From the NCBI GenBank assembly GCA_945883115.1, contig CAMCXA010000009.1:1-55700 (forward strand): a DNA stretch of 55,700 bases. Reading direction: 5' to 3'. This DNA is from Alsobacter soli (GTDB taxonomy: Bacteria; Pseudomonadota; Alphaproteobacteria; Rhizobiales; Beijerinckiaceae). Of this stretch, positions 1 through 8,520 are shown piece by piece; within the stretch, counting starts at the first letter, position 1; each line of letters opens with the position of its first letter. A model generated the notes under the pieces. The model searched no databases and had not been told where the DNA came from. It saw only the letters and a program-made list of their open reading frames with translations. Made by a program: the position numbers and the translations under genes.

Positions 1-1166
1 CAGCTTGCTGCATTATTTGCCGGATCAGCGTCCAAAAGCGTATCCCAGAACCAATTCTCGCCGAAACGCCAGTCAATCAGAAGATGTTTGATGAGGAAAG
101 AGGCAACGATCATCCGGACACGATTGTGCATAAACCCAGTTTGCCAGAGTTCGCGCATGCCTGCGTCAACAATGGGGTATCCCGTGAGGCCGCGCTGCCA
201 TGCGTGCAAAGCTGGTGCGTTATCGGCCCATGGAAAGGCATCAAAGGTCCGGTTGTAATTTTCTGACGCGAGTGCCGGATTGTGGAACAGGAGGTGGTTG
301 GAGAATTCACGCCAACCGAGCTCGGAACGGAACGACCGAAGATCAGCATCAGAAATTTTTGAATTGAGATGGGCGGCTTCGCCCGCACGCTGGAAAACAT
401 CCCGGATTGATATTTCTCCGAAGCGGAGATGGGGCGCGAGAAGCGAGGTTGATCTGTAATCGGGCCGATTGCGGCCCTCAGCATAGCCGCTGAACGCGCT
501 TTCAAAAAAATTGTCGAGCTTTTCCTGCGCGCCCTGTTCGCCTGGCGACCATGTCTCGGGAAAGTGCTTCGCCCAATCCCGTTTGGGCAGGAGCGAGAGG
601 TCCTCGAGAGAGAGAGAGTTGAGGGATGACGGCGGCTTAAATGCCGATATTTTTTTGGTTGGTAGGGGCCGCGGCAAAGCAGGCGCCATCAGTGCCTGGG
701 CAGCCCGCCAGAACGGCGTGAACACTTTCATCGGATCGCCGGTTTTGGTGGTTACTTCCCATGGCTCATAGAGAAGTGCACCATTGAAGCTTTTCGCATC
801 GACACCTGAGGCAAGGCAATCGGCCTTGATTTTCGAATCGATATCGCGCTCTGCCTTGCCATAACGCCGGTTCCAGAAGATGGCAGAAGGCTGTAATTTT
901 GTGGCGAGTTCGGCGATCAGGGTTGAGGCGGCGCCCTTCAACAGGGCCAGGTCGATACCGTGGTCCGCAAGATTTTCTGTCAGCGAGGCAAGCGAATGGT
1001 GCAGCCACCATTTCGATGCGCGGCCTAAAGGCCTGATCCCCTCGTTCGCTTCGTCGAGAATATAGAGCGCCAAGACTGGCAGGCCCGTCTCGATTGCCGC
1101 GAGAAGAGCGGGGTTGTCGTTGATGCGAAGATCATCCCGAAACCATACGATCACAGAGGATGACAT
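1..1166 (-). CDS. phrB: Deoxyribodipyrimidine photolyase, partial (C-terminus off left edge)
   Basis: Light-driven flavoenzyme that splits cyclobutane pyrimidine dimers in DNA. I translated the minus-strand frame from the ATG at 1166. The N-terminus carries the photolyase start pattern (VIVWFRDDLRINDNPAL), the Rossmann-like antenna domain. The FAD-binding helical domain follows, with ELGWREFSNHLLFHNP, then RGLTGYPIVDAGMREL, HNRVRMIVASF and DADPANNAAS just before the edge. These are the conserved flavin and substrate-pocket motifs. About 388 residues are visible of a usual 460-480, so roughly the last 80 are missing. The frame is open across a (GA)6.5 run at 606-618. A photolyase versus a cryptochrome-like paralogue cannot be separated without the C-terminus, but the motifs favour a class I CPD photolyase. 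Confidence 0.93.
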   Translation of the reverse strand, partial: MSSSVIVWFRDDLRINDNPALLAAIETGLPVLALYILDEANEGIRPLGRASKWWLHHSLASLTENLADHGIDLALLKGAASTLIAELATKLQPSAIFWNRRYGKAERDIDSKIKADCLASGVDAKSFNGALLYEPWEVTTKTGDPMKVFTPFWRAAQALMAPALPRPLPTKKISAFKPPSSLNSLSLEDLSLLPKRDWAKHFPETWSPGEQGAQEKLDNFFESAFSGYAEGRNRPDYRSTSLLAPHLRFGEISIRDVFQRAGEAAHLNSKISDADLRSFRSELGWREFSNHLLFHNPALASENYNRTFDAFPWADNAPALHAWQRGLTGYPIVDAGMRELWQTGFMHNRVRMIVASFLIKHLLIDWRFGENWFWDTLLDADPANNAAS

Positions 1167-1310
1167 TCGACCGCCTGACTGAGAAGGACACTGTTTTGCT
1201 ACGCAGAGTGAAGACTGCCAGATCACCTGAGAACAGGTTTTGAAGCGGACGGACGGGGCAGGCTTTGCCGTTCTGCGCCAGTCTTCGCTCATATCAAGCG
1301 ATTTTAAACG

Positions 1311-1386
1311 TGGCTCCCCGAGCAGGACTCGAACCTGCGACCATCCGATTAACAGTCGAACGCTCTACCAGCTGAGCTATCGAGGA
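1311..1386 (-). tRNA. tRNA-Asn (GTT)
   Basis: A 76-nt cloverleaf on the minus strand. Acceptor TCCTCGA (1386-1380) pairs with TCGGGGA (1321-1315) with a G-T pair, followed by discriminator G and an encoded CCA (1313-1311). The anticodon GTT is at 1353-1351 in loop CTGTTAA. The T arm GGTTCGAGTCC is intact. It reads AAC/AAU codons. Its partner here is probably a non-discriminating AspRS (see aspS). Confidence 0.97.
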
Positions 1387-1398
1387 CCACGACGTTCG

Positions 1399-1426
1399 AT
1401 TACATCAAGGTCGGACCAAATTGCAA
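1399..1426 (-). promoter_or_regulatory. Candidate sigma70-type promoter of tRNA-Asn
   Basis: On the minus strand, TTGCAA (1426-1421), a 16-nt spacer and TGTAAT (1404-1399) lie 12 nt upstream of the tRNA 5' end. Spacing suits a housekeeping promoter. The call rests on pattern alone. Confidence 0.4.
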
Positions 1427-1448
1427 GCTGTTTCATCGGATTTTTAAA

Positions 1449-1464
1449 AAACCATACTTGGTTT
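1449..1464. repeat. Short perfect inverted repeat between the two tRNA genes
   Basis: AAACCA-TACT-TGGTTT, 6-bp arms with a 4-nt centre, in the 211-bp gap between the divergent tRNA-Asn and tRNA-Cys genes. It could be an operator or a chance A/T-rich palindrome. I see no open reading frame in this gap. Confidence 0.35.
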
Positions 1465-1597
1465 ATCATTTTTCAGCCATTCAGTACGGGTTTGGTAGCT
1501 GTTTGTTGATTAAAAGGTATTGGTGTTCGAGAAAACACGAAAGTTTTGTTCAAAGCGATTGAATAAAGCATGGCATTGTGCTTGAAAGCGCTGGTGA

Positions 1598-1671
1598 GGC
1601 CTCGTGGCGGAGTGGTGACGCAGAGGACTGCAAATCCTTGTACGGGGGTTCGATTCCCTCCGAGGCCTCCA
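1598..1671 (+). tRNA. tRNA-Cys (GCA)
   Basis: A 74-nt cloverleaf. Acceptor GGCCTCG (1598-1604) pairs perfectly with CGAGGCC (1661-1667), then discriminator T and encoded CCA (1669-1671). The anticodon GCA is at 1630-1632 in loop CTGCAAA. The T arm GGTTCGATTCC is intact. It decodes UGC/UGU. Confidence 0.97.
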
Positions 1672-1825
1672 TCTAGCCGATTGCAGCGGCAACCAAGTTC
1701 AACAGATTTTCAACCTGTTTACGATTGACGCAAGTAATTGCTGCCGCCGCCTTGCGTTTTGGCCGCACGTGGAGCAAAAGCCGTCTTCAGAGCAGACTTT
1801 TCAGCCAAGAGTAATGGAGATCGTG

Positions 1826-2482
1826 ATGACGGATTTCGTTGAATTGCGCCGCATGATGGTGGATGGCCAATTGCGCACGTTTGATGTCCAGAATTCCGCG
1901 GTGCTTGATGCGATGGGACGTGTTCCCCGCGAATGTTTTGTGGATCATCCGGACCGAGGTCTCGCTTATGCTGACCGCCCGGCAAGCCTTGCCAATAGCC
2001 AGCGGAGTCTTCTGGCGCCCATGGTTCTGGCGCGGATGCTTCAGGCGGGAGAGGTGGTCGCAGGAGAACGTGTGCTCGATATTTGCGGGGGTACGGGTTT
2101 TTCGGCGGCGGTCATGCGGGCAATGGGGTGCAATGTTGTAGCGTGGGATCCAGATCCATCGTTCGGGATGCGGGCGAAACAGGCCTGCGGTGAGGCAGGG
2201 TTTGGGGATGTCGATGTTATCGAGGGAGACACGATAGCCTCGATTTCGAAAATTGGTTTGTTTGATGTTGTGCTGGTCAATGGCTGCTGCGAGGAAGAGC
2301 CGAAGGAACTCTTTTCGCGGTTGGCGGATGGGGGAAGATTGGTCGCAATCATGAAAAATGGCGCAGCTCAATCCGTCAGGGTGTTTCGTAAATCGGGCAA
2401 GGAGATCGGTCATGGCTTCGTCGGGCACGGTCATGGAGCGATGATCGAACTATTTGCAAAAAAGGCTGAATTTGTATTTTGA
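1826..2482 (+). CDS. SAM-dependent methyltransferase, PCMT-like
   Basis: A 218-residue soluble protein resembling protein-L-isoaspartate O-methyltransferases. The N-terminus has the family pattern MTDFxELRRMMVDGQLR and, near residue 33, VPRECFVDHP. The SAM-binding motif I is LDICGGTGFS (residues 84-93), slightly unusual with GGTG where GCGTG or GTGSG is common. I chose the ATG at 1826 because GGAG lies about 7 nt upstream and the protein then starts like its relatives; an in-frame ATG at 1814 is the alternative. It lies directly upstream of tolC, an arrangement I recall from Rhizobiales genomes. A second PCMT family member lies at 47455, and that one is the better candidate for true protein repair. 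The substrate of this one is therefore uncertain. Confidence 0.85.
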   Translation: MTDFVELRRMMVDGQLRTFDVQNSAVLDAMGRVPRECFVDHPDRGLAYADRPASLANSQRSLLAPMVLARMLQAGEVVAGERVLDICGGTGFSAAVMRAMGCNVVAWDPDPSFGMRAKQACGEAGFGDVDVIEGDTIASISKIGLFDVVLVNGCCEEEPKELFSRLADGGRLVAIMKNGAAQSVRVFRKSGKEIGHGFVGHGHGAMIELFAKKAEFVF

Positions 2483-2563
2483 CGTTAGGGACGTTTCGAG
2501 CATTTTTTAGGGGATAGTCGTGATTTTTAAGGCGCCGGGCATATACAGGGCACGTTTAGATCG

Positions 2564-2578
2564 TTAACCATTTGTTAA
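2564..2578. promoter_or_regulatory. CtrA-type binding box upstream of tolC
   Basis: TTAA-CCATTTG-TTAA, a full match to the alphaproteobacterial CtrA core TTAA-N7-TTAA. Its first half also reads TTAACCAT, a known half-site form. It ends 21 nt before the tolC ATG, where a bound regulator would overlap the promoter or start region. Confidence 0.6.
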
Positions 2579-2599
2579 TTCAAATGGCAGGTTCAAAAA

Positions 2600-3973
2600 A
2601 TGTCTCCACGCTTCACCCGTCTTATATTTCCATTGTTTTTATTGCTGTTTTTGTGCGCTGCATTTGAACGCGCATCGGCCGATACGATCGAAAGCGCATT
2701 GGCGAAAGCCTATATGAATAATCCGGATTTCAACGCGCAGCGTGCTGCGCTTCGTGCGACGGATGAGGGGGTTCAGCGGGCGCGGGCAGGGTTGCTGCCA
2801 TCGGTAAGTGCGTCATCGAGTTTGGGGCGCCAATCATCGAACTATAACTCGACCAGCACCTCTTCAAACGATTTATTGTCGCCTCGGACGCTGGGAGTTA
2901 CCGTTACTCAAAGCCTTTATAATGGTGCGCGGGTCACGAACCAGATTGATCAGTCTGAAAAATCGGTTCTGGCGGCGCGTGAGCAGTTACGTTCGGTTGA
3001 ACAGAAGGTTTTGTTCGGAGCCTCATCGGGCTACATGGCGGTGGTTCGTGATACGGCCGTTTTGAAAGTTCGTCAGGCCAATATCAATGTACTCAAGGAA
3101 CAACTTCGGCAGACGGAAGATCGCTTCAATGTTGGCGAGGTGACGCGCACGGATGTCGCGCAAGTCAGTGCCCAACTTGCCGCTGCTGAAGCGGAGCGGA
3201 GTGCGGCACAGGCCAGTTTGGCTTCAAGTGTCGCATCCTATCAGCAAATTATCGGTTCAATGCCGGATGCTTTGGCAGATGCCGTTCCCCTCGTGAATAT
3301 GGTTCCGACGTCGCTTGATCAGGCTCTGCTGATAGGTCAGGCCGATCATCCGGATATTAGGACAGCGCGCTTTAGTGTCGATATTGCAGCGGCGGGAGTG
3401 AAGATCGCGCAAGGCGAATTGTTGCCGAGCCTGTCGCTCAAAGGGTCACTCACCCACGCAAATGATTACAAGTCAGCCGATGACGAATATAATGACGCTT
3501 CTATTGTGGCGAGCTTGACGATACCGCTCTATGAAGGGGGCGAAGTGCATGCCCGTGTTCGGCAGTTGAAAGAGACGCTCGGGCAACGGCGCCTTGAGGC
3601 TGATAGTGCACTTCGGGCGGTGATCGCGGAGATTTCTTCTGCCTGGAGCCAATATATTACGTCGCAGGCGCGCATCAAGGCGGCTGAAACGCAGATCGAG
3701 GCGGCAACGGTCGCTTTGAACGGGACACGCGAAGAGGCCAAGGTTGGTCAACGGACCACACTCGACGTTCTGATCGCGGATCAAACGCTTTTTGGCGCGC
3801 AGGTAAACCTTGTGACCGCGCAGACGGACCGAGTTGTTGCGTCTTACCGGGTACTCTCGTCGGTTGGCAAATTGAGCGCGAACTCGCTGGGGCTCAAGGT
3901 CAAAGGCTATGACGCCAAGATTCATTATGACAAGGTGAAGGGCCGTTTATACGGTTCTGATATTGAAGAGTAA
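2600..3973 (+). CDS. tolC: TolC family outer-membrane efflux protein
   Basis: Trimeric outer-membrane channel that serves as exit duct for RND efflux pumps and type I secretion. The 457-residue length is typical. A Sec signal peptide covers residues 1-27 with hydrophobic core LIFPLFLLLFL and an ASA cleavage site. The mature protein opens with the family pattern TIESALAKAYMNNPDFNAQRAAL. Two OEP repeats follow, each with long alanine/glutamine-rich helices (near 150-220 and 330-410) and beta-strand segments such as LGVTVTQSLYNG and VASLTIPLYEGG. AGG lies about 10 nt upstream of the ATG. A CtrA-type box lies immediately upstream. No adaptor (HlyD/AcrA) or inner-membrane pump is next to it, so it probably serves several systems encoded elsewhere. 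Confidence 0.94.
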   Translation: MSPRFTRLIFPLFLLLFLCAAFERASADTIESALAKAYMNNPDFNAQRAALRATDEGVQRARAGLLPSVSASSSLGRQSSNYNSTSTSSNDLLSPRTLGVTVTQSLYNGARVTNQIDQSEKSVLAAREQLRSVEQKVLFGASSGYMAVVRDTAVLKVRQANINVLKEQLRQTEDRFNVGEVTRTDVAQVSAQLAAAEAERSAAQASLASSVASYQQIIGSMPDALADAVPLVNMVPTSLDQALLIGQADHPDIRTARFSVDIAAAGVKIAQGELLPSLSLKGSLTHANDYKSADDEYNDASIVASLTIPLYEGGEVHARVRQLKETLGQRRLEADSALRAVIAEISSAWSQYITSQARIKAAETQIEAATVALNGTREEAKVGQRTTLDVLIADQTLFGAQVNLVTAQTDRVVASYRVLSSVGKLSANSLGLKVKGYDAKIHYDKVKGRLYGSDIEE

Positions 3974-4070
3974 ATTTTGAGGCAGCCGCGCTTGTCAGAG
4001 GTGGCGATTTCGACATAGTGTCTCTTGCAGCGGTATGTTCAGTTTGTTTTTATAGATGAATGGGGATGAG

Positions 4071-4760
4071 ATGAGTTCAGCGATCAACAAGGCTCAGGAG
4101 CCGTCGATGGACGATATTCTCGCGTCGATCCGGAAAATCATTGCGGATGATTTTTCGATTTCCGGTGGAACAAAGTCGTACAATTCGGAAGAACGGCTTG
4201 GGGGTGATCCGAGCGATGATGGCGAGAACAGCGATTCCGACGTTCTCGATCTCGGCAAACCTTCTCCGCTTGTCCACTCGCTATCCGGGGCATCCAGTCG
4301 CCAAGTGGAGTCTGATTCCGCTCCACTGACAGGTTTAAGACGCGATGTTTCTGAAGTTCCCTCGTTAAGGCGACCGAATGTTACGCAACTTCGTTCGGCT
4401 TCCGAGGAAGAAAACACTGAGTATGCGCAGCGCCCTGTTTTATCGCAGGTGACGGACAGACATGTTCGTAGCGTTTCCGAACGGCTCTCGACACTTCATC
4501 CGAGCTCTAAGCTAGAGAGCCAAGATCCTTTGATCGGACGGACAGTCGAGGCGTCGGTCTCGTCCGCTTTCAAGAATCTGCAGGATGTTTCACGGAAGAC
4601 AGGGGTCGAGTCGCGGCAGGTTGCGACATCGCCAACGCTCGAATCAGTCGTTGTGGATGCACTCAAACCGTTGCTTCGCGAATGGCTTGACGCCAACTTG
4701 CCTGGTATTGTCGAGGAGTTGGTGAAGGCCGAGATCGAGCGTTTGACCGAGCGGCACTGA
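4071..4760 (+). CDS. popZ: PopZ-like polar organizing protein (DUF2497)
   Basis: Polar scaffold of Alphaproteobacteria that self-assembles at cell poles and tethers the ParB/centromere complex. The 229-residue protein has the PopZ architecture. A short N-terminal helix (residues 10-26, EPSMDDILASIRKIIADD) recruits partners. A long low-complexity acidic and serine-rich linker follows (about 27-185). The C-terminal helical oligomerisation domain (about 190-229) includes LESVVVDALKPLLREWLDAN and ends in VEELVKAEIERLTER. The ATG at 4071 has GGGGA upstream; the in-frame ATG at 4056 has no ribosome-binding site. It lies between tolC and valS. The linker is longer than Caulobacter PopZ but typical of this order. 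Confidence 0.88.
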   Translation: MSSAINKAQEPSMDDILASIRKIIADDFSISGGTKSYNSEERLGGDPSDDGENSDSDVLDLGKPSPLVHSLSGASSRQVESDSAPLTGLRRDVSEVPSLRRPNVTQLRSASEEENTEYAQRPVLSQVTDRHVRSVSERLSTLHPSSKLESQDPLIGRTVEASVSSAFKNLQDVSRKTGVESRQVATSPTLESVVVDALKPLLREWLDANLPGIVEELVKAEIERLTERH

Positions 4761-4802
4761 TTGTTAACAACCTTCATATCGTGATTTCGTGTTCCGTGAG
4801 CA

Positions 4803-4831
4803 TTGACACATGGTGTTTGCTGGGCTTTTAA
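4803..4831 (+). promoter_or_regulatory. Candidate sigma70-type promoter of valS
   Basis: TTGACA (4803-4808), 17-nt spacer, TTTTAA (4826-4831), 50 nt before the valS start. The -35 element is perfect and the -10 is weak. Confidence 0.45.
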
Positions 4832-4881
4832 CGGCTGAAGCCGCCCGTTTCCGGATGCGCTGAGTTCGGGAAGATATCTGC

Positions 4882-7716
4882 ATGATGGACAACAGGTTTG
4901 AGCCGGCTTCGATTGAAGCCCGTATTCGTGATGTGTGGGAAAAGGAAGGTGCGTTTCGTGCCGGCCGCCCGGAGCGAAAAGACGCACAGCCTTTCACGAT
5001 TGTTATTCCGCCGCCGAATGTGACGGGTTCGCTCCATATGGGGCATGCGCTCAATAATACTCTGCAGGATATTTTGTGCCGGTTCGAGCGGATGCGCGGC
5101 AAAGACGTGCTGTGGCAGCCTGGCACCGACCATGCGGGCATTGCGACGCAAATGGTGGTGGAACGGCAATTGGCCGAGCGCAAGGAGCCTTCGCGCCGCG
5201 ATATGGGGCGTGAGGCGTTTTTAAACCGCGTGTGGAACTGGAAAGAGGAATCGGGCGGGCTGATCATCAACCAGTTGAAGCGGCTGGGGGCGTCTTGTGA
5301 CTGGTCGCGCGAGCGGTTCACAATGGGCAAGGATGGCTCGGCGGATGACCAGATGGTGCGCGCCGTTACCAAGGTCTTTGTCGAGCTTTACAATAAAAAG
5401 CTGATTTACAAGGACAAGCGCCTTGTGAATTGGGATCCGCATTTTGAATCGGCCATTTCCGATCTCGAAGTGATCCAGATCGAGAAAAAGGGGTCGTTCA
5501 AATGGGCTAGGGACGACGAGCAGCCGTTCAATCCCGATGCGCTCGCCAAAGCTCTTGCGAAAGATCCGCATGGGCAACTCTATTATTTCGATTATCCGGT
5601 CGAGGGTGAGACTTATGATCCGGAAAATCCGGCGACTTTTGTGCCGATTGCCACAACGCGGCCCGAGACCATGCTGGGCGATACGGCGATTGCGATTCAT
5701 CCCGAGAATGAGCGGCTAAAACATCTGATCGGCAAACATATTGTGTTGCCTTTGGTGGGGCGTCTTGTGCCGGTGATTGCGGATGAGTATGCGGACCCGG
5801 AAAAGGGGACGGGAGCGGTGAAGATTACGCCCGCGCATGATTTTAATGATTTCGAGGTGGGCAAAAGGCATGATCTGCGTGCGATCAATGTGTTGACGCG
5901 GCAGGCGAAGATTAATGTAATCGGGAATGAAGGGTTCACCACTGGCGCGAGTGGTGTCTCCGAGGACATTGTGGCGCTTGACGGACTTGACCGGTATGAG
6001 GCGCGCAAGCGGGTTGTGGGGCTGGTGGTGGCGGCAGGCTTTCTTGCGAAGGTGGAACCCTATGCAAGCCAAGTTCCGCATGGCGACCGTTCGAATTCGG
6101 CAATCGAGCCTTATCTGACCGATCAATGGTATGTCGACGCCAAGACGCTTGCTATCGAGGCTTTGGATTCGGTGCGGGCTGGGCGGACGAAGTTTGTTCC
6201 GGAGAATTGGTCGAAGACCTATTATCAATGGCTCGAGAATATCGAGCCTTGGTGTGTATCTCGGCAACTCTGGTGGGGGCATCAGATTCCGGCTTGGTAT
6301 GGGCCGGATGGTCATGTGTTTGTTGGTTCGAGCGAGTCGGAAGCGGCGGCTCAGGCCGAGAAACATTATGGCAGAAAGACGGAGCTGACGCGCGACGAAG
6401 ACGTGCTCGATACGTGGTTCTCGTCCGCCCTTTGGCCGTTCTCTACACTCGGCTGGCCGGACAAGACGCTGGAATTGGCGCGGTATTACCCGACTGATGT
6501 TTTGGTGACCGGCTTTGACATTATTTTCTTCTGGGTCGCGCGCATGATGATGATGGGCGATCATTTTATGCGCGATGAGGCGGGGAAACCGGTTGAGCCG
6601 TTTCATACTGTCTATATTCACGCGCTCGTCCGAGACGAGAAGGGCGCTAAAATGTCCAAATCGAAGGGCAATGTGATTGACCCGCTCGACCTAGTGGATC
6701 AATACGGCGCGGATGCGTTGCGCTTCACTTTGGCGGCGATGGCGGCGCAGGGACGTGACATTAAGTTGTCTACGCAACGCATTGAAGGATATCGGAATTT
6801 TACGACCAAAATCTGGAATGCGGCGCGCTTTGCGGAGATGAATTCCTGTGCGCGGGTGGCGGGCTTTGACCCGAAGGCAGTGAAACTTCAACTGAACCGC
6901 TGGGCAATCGGTGAATTGGCAACGGCGACCGCCGAGGTGACTGCAGCCATTGAAGCGTTCCGGTTCAATGATGCTGCCAATGCGGCCTACCGGTTTACGT
7001 GGAATGTATTCTGCGACTGGTATTTGGAGCTGGCGAAGCCTGTGTTTATGGGTTCGGACGAGGTTTCAAAGGCGGAGACACGGGCCAGCGTTGCGTTTGT
7101 CTTTGATGGTATTTTAAAAATTCTGCACCCCTTCATGCCCTATATTACGGAAGAATTATGGGCCGTGAAGGGTGCCGAAGGACCGAAGCGCGAAAGCATT
7201 CTTTGCCTTTCAGAGTGGCCTTCGCTGGTCGGGCTCGAAGCGCCTGATGCGGAAGCCGAGATTGGCTGGCTTGTCGACCTTGTGACGGAAATCCGCTCGG
7301 CACGGAATGAAATCAATGTTCCTGCGGGTTCACCCATTCCGTTGGTGCTCGTTGATGCGTCAGACGCCACGTGCAAGCGGGCAGCAGCTTGGGGTGATAT
7401 GGTGAAGCGGTTGGCGCGGCTTTCCGAGATCAGCTTTGCTGATATCGCTCCGCCACAATCGGCGCAGATGGTGATACGCGGTGAAGTCTCAGCGCTGCCT
7501 TTGGCTGGGATTATCGATATTGCAGCCGAGACGGGCCGGCTCTCCAAAGAGATCGAAAAGATCGTTCAGGAAGTCGCGAAAATCGATGCCAAGCTCGGGA
7601 ATGCCGACTTTATGGCGCGTGCTCCCGAAGAAATTGTCGAGGAGCAGCATGAGCGCCGCGCCGATTTCACCGAGCGGATGGCTAAGCTGAAAGAAGCGCT
7701 CAGCCGGTTGGGCTGA
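4882..7716 (+). CDS. valS: Valyl-tRNA synthetase
   Basis: Class Ia synthetase that charges tRNA-Val in the cytoplasm. Full length at 944 residues. The HIGH-type motif is HMGH at residues 52-55 within PPPNVTGSLHMGHALNNT. The KMSKS motif is at 590-594 in GAKMSKSKGNVIDP. Between them lies the CP1 editing domain (about 200-420), containing TTRPETMLGDTAIAIHP, which hydrolyses misactivated threonine. The anticodon-binding domain follows, and a C-terminal coiled-coil arm (about 870-944) includes LSKEIEKIVQEVAKIDAKL. The start MMDN could be the ATG at 4882 or 4885. It is transcribed alone between popZ and a convergent minus-strand pair. Confidence 0.98.
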   Translation: MMDNRFEPASIEARIRDVWEKEGAFRAGRPERKDAQPFTIVIPPPNVTGSLHMGHALNNTLQDILCRFERMRGKDVLWQPGTDHAGIATQMVVERQLAERKEPSRRDMGREAFLNRVWNWKEESGGLIINQLKRLGASCDWSRERFTMGKDGSADDQMVRAVTKVFVELYNKKLIYKDKRLVNWDPHFESAISDLEVIQIEKKGSFKWARDDEQPFNPDALAKALAKDPHGQLYYFDYPVEGETYDPENPATFVPIATTRPETMLGDTAIAIHPENERLKHLIGKHIVLPLVGRLVPVIADEYADPEKGTGAVKITPAHDFNDFEVGKRHDLRAINVLTRQAKINVIGNEGFTTGASGVSEDIVALDGLDRYEARKRVVGLVVAAGFLAKVEPYASQVPHGDRSNSAIEPYLTDQWYVDAKTLAIEALDSVRAGRTKFVPENWSKTYYQWLENIEPWCVSRQLWWGHQIPAWYGPDGHVFVGSSESEAAAQAEKHYGRKTELTRDEDVLDTWFSSALWPFSTLGWPDKTLELARYYPTDVLVTGFDIIFFWVARMMMMGDHFMRDEAGKPVEPFHTVYIHALVRDEKGAKMSKSKGNVIDPLDLVDQYGADALRFTLAAMAAQGRDIKLSTQRIEGYRNFTTKIWNAARFAEMNSCARVAGFDPKAVKLQLNRWAIGELATATAEVTAAIEAFRFNDAANAAYRFTWNVFCDWYLELAKPVFMGSDEVSKAETRASVAFVFDGILKILHPFMPYITEELWAVKGAEGPKRESILCLSEWPSLVGLEAPDAEAEIGWLVDLVTEIRSARNEINVPAGSPIPLVLVDASDATCKRAAAWGDMVKRLARLSEISFADIAPPQSAQMVIRGEVSALPLAGIIDIAAETGRLSKEIEKIVQEVAKIDAKLGNADFMARAPEEIVEEQHERRADFTERMAKLKEALSRLG

Positions 7717-7729
7717 GTGCGGCTCATGG

Positions 7730-8146
7730 TCAGGAGACGGTGCCGGGTTCTTTCAGGATGCGGCAACCGCTGATTTTCCAGGAGCCATCCTTTTGTTTTT
7801 CGACCGTGTAGAGCGCGGTCCATTTCTGGCCGGACTCGTCCGTGATCGAGACAAATTGGGCGAGGCCGAAGTCGGTGTCGTCGAGGGTTCCGAATTCGTA
7901 AGTTTTGGAGCGATAGACTTGGGGGTAGCCTTTCCGCACCATCTCGATGAAGGAGTCTTGCGTCGGGAAGATTTCCTTGATGATGGGGGCGGCGAAAGAA
8001 TAGGCTTTTTCCGCGTCATCGGCGCGGAAGGCGAGGAGCTGGCCCTCGATGATTGCTCTTATATCGGCGGTGTCGTCGGCTTTTGCCGATGGCGTCGCCA
8101 CGAAAGCCACAAAAAGCGCGAACAAAGCGATTGATAGTCTGATCAT
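7730..8146 (-). CDS. DUF4864 domain exported protein
   Basis: A 138-residue protein of unknown function. A Sec signal peptide covers residues 1-23 (LSIALFALFVAFVA, cleavage near SAKA). The remainder is a small NTF2-like alpha+beta fold of the DUF4864 type: DIRAIIEGQLLAFRADDAEKAYSFAAP, then a middle VRKGYPQVYRS and a strand-rich C-terminus (WTALYTVEKQKDGSWKISG). Such folds often bind ligands, but no catalytic set is evident. Its ATG overlaps the tusA stop by 4 bp (ATGA), so it is probably translationally coupled to tusA. The gene is convergent with valS, with a 13-bp gap. Confidence 0.8.
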   Translation of the reverse strand: MIRLSIALFALFVAFVATPSAKADDTADIRAIIEGQLLAFRADDAEKAYSFAAPIIKEIFPTQDSFIEMVRKGYPQVYRSKTYEFGTLDDTDFGLAQFVSITDESGQKWTALYTVEKQKDGSWKISGCRILKEPGTVS

Positions 8147-8394
8147 TGAGCACTCTCCGCCTCTGATATTGTTTTACGCCGGATCCGGAACATCCACGTC
8201 TCCACCGTAACAGTTTGGCTTATTACGGTGGAACCCAGTTCGTGGACCATGTGGGGGATGTCGATTGCCGACATGGGGTCAGTGCAATGGACTTCGAGGA
8301 TGTCGCCATCGCTCATCGAGAGAAGCCGTTTGCCGGCTTTCAATGCCGGAAGCGGGCATTTCAACCCCTTGAGATCCAGAAAAGCGTCAGGCAT
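8143..8394 (-). CDS. tusA: TusA/SirA-family sulfur carrier protein
   Basis: An 83-residue cytoplasmic sulfur carrier. The active cysteine is Cys13 in CPLP (residues 13-16), preceded by the family pattern LDLKGLKCPLPALKA. It accepts persulfide sulfur and passes it on; in Escherichia coli the targets include tRNA 2-thiouridine and molybdenum cofactor. The ATG at 8394 has AGGAAAA about 5 nt upstream. It is first in a two-gene unit with the DUF4864 protein and divergent from mobB, which makes a link to molybdenum cofactor plausible but unproven. Paralogues in this family differ in partner, so the exact name is tentative. Confidence 0.85.
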   Translation of the reverse strand: MPDAFLDLKGLKCPLPALKAGKRLLSMSDGDILEVHCTDPMSAIDIPHMVHELGSTVISQTVTVETWMFRIRRKTISEAESAQ

Positions 8395-8417
8395 GTGATT
8401 TTCCTAGATCGGCAGGG

Positions 8418-8446
8418 TATTTAACTGGTATGAGCGGCGAGGTCAG
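8418..8446 (-). promoter_or_regulatory. Candidate promoter of tusA-DUF4864
   Basis: On the minus strand: CTGACC (8446-8441), 17-nt spacer, TAAATA (8423-8418), 24 nt from the tusA ATG. Pattern match only. Confidence 0.38.
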
Positions 8447-8520
8447 ATTTGGTATATCATTCATCGGCGGGTGGGTTGCAAGGGGCCTATTTTCAGAGCG
8501 ACCAAGGGGTTTGTTGAAAT

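Noticed and set aside
5716-6621. 301-residue open frame on the minus strand within valS
   Set aside because: It is antisense to an intact valS with all motifs, is rich in Arg and His as expected of a shadow frame, and matches no family I know.
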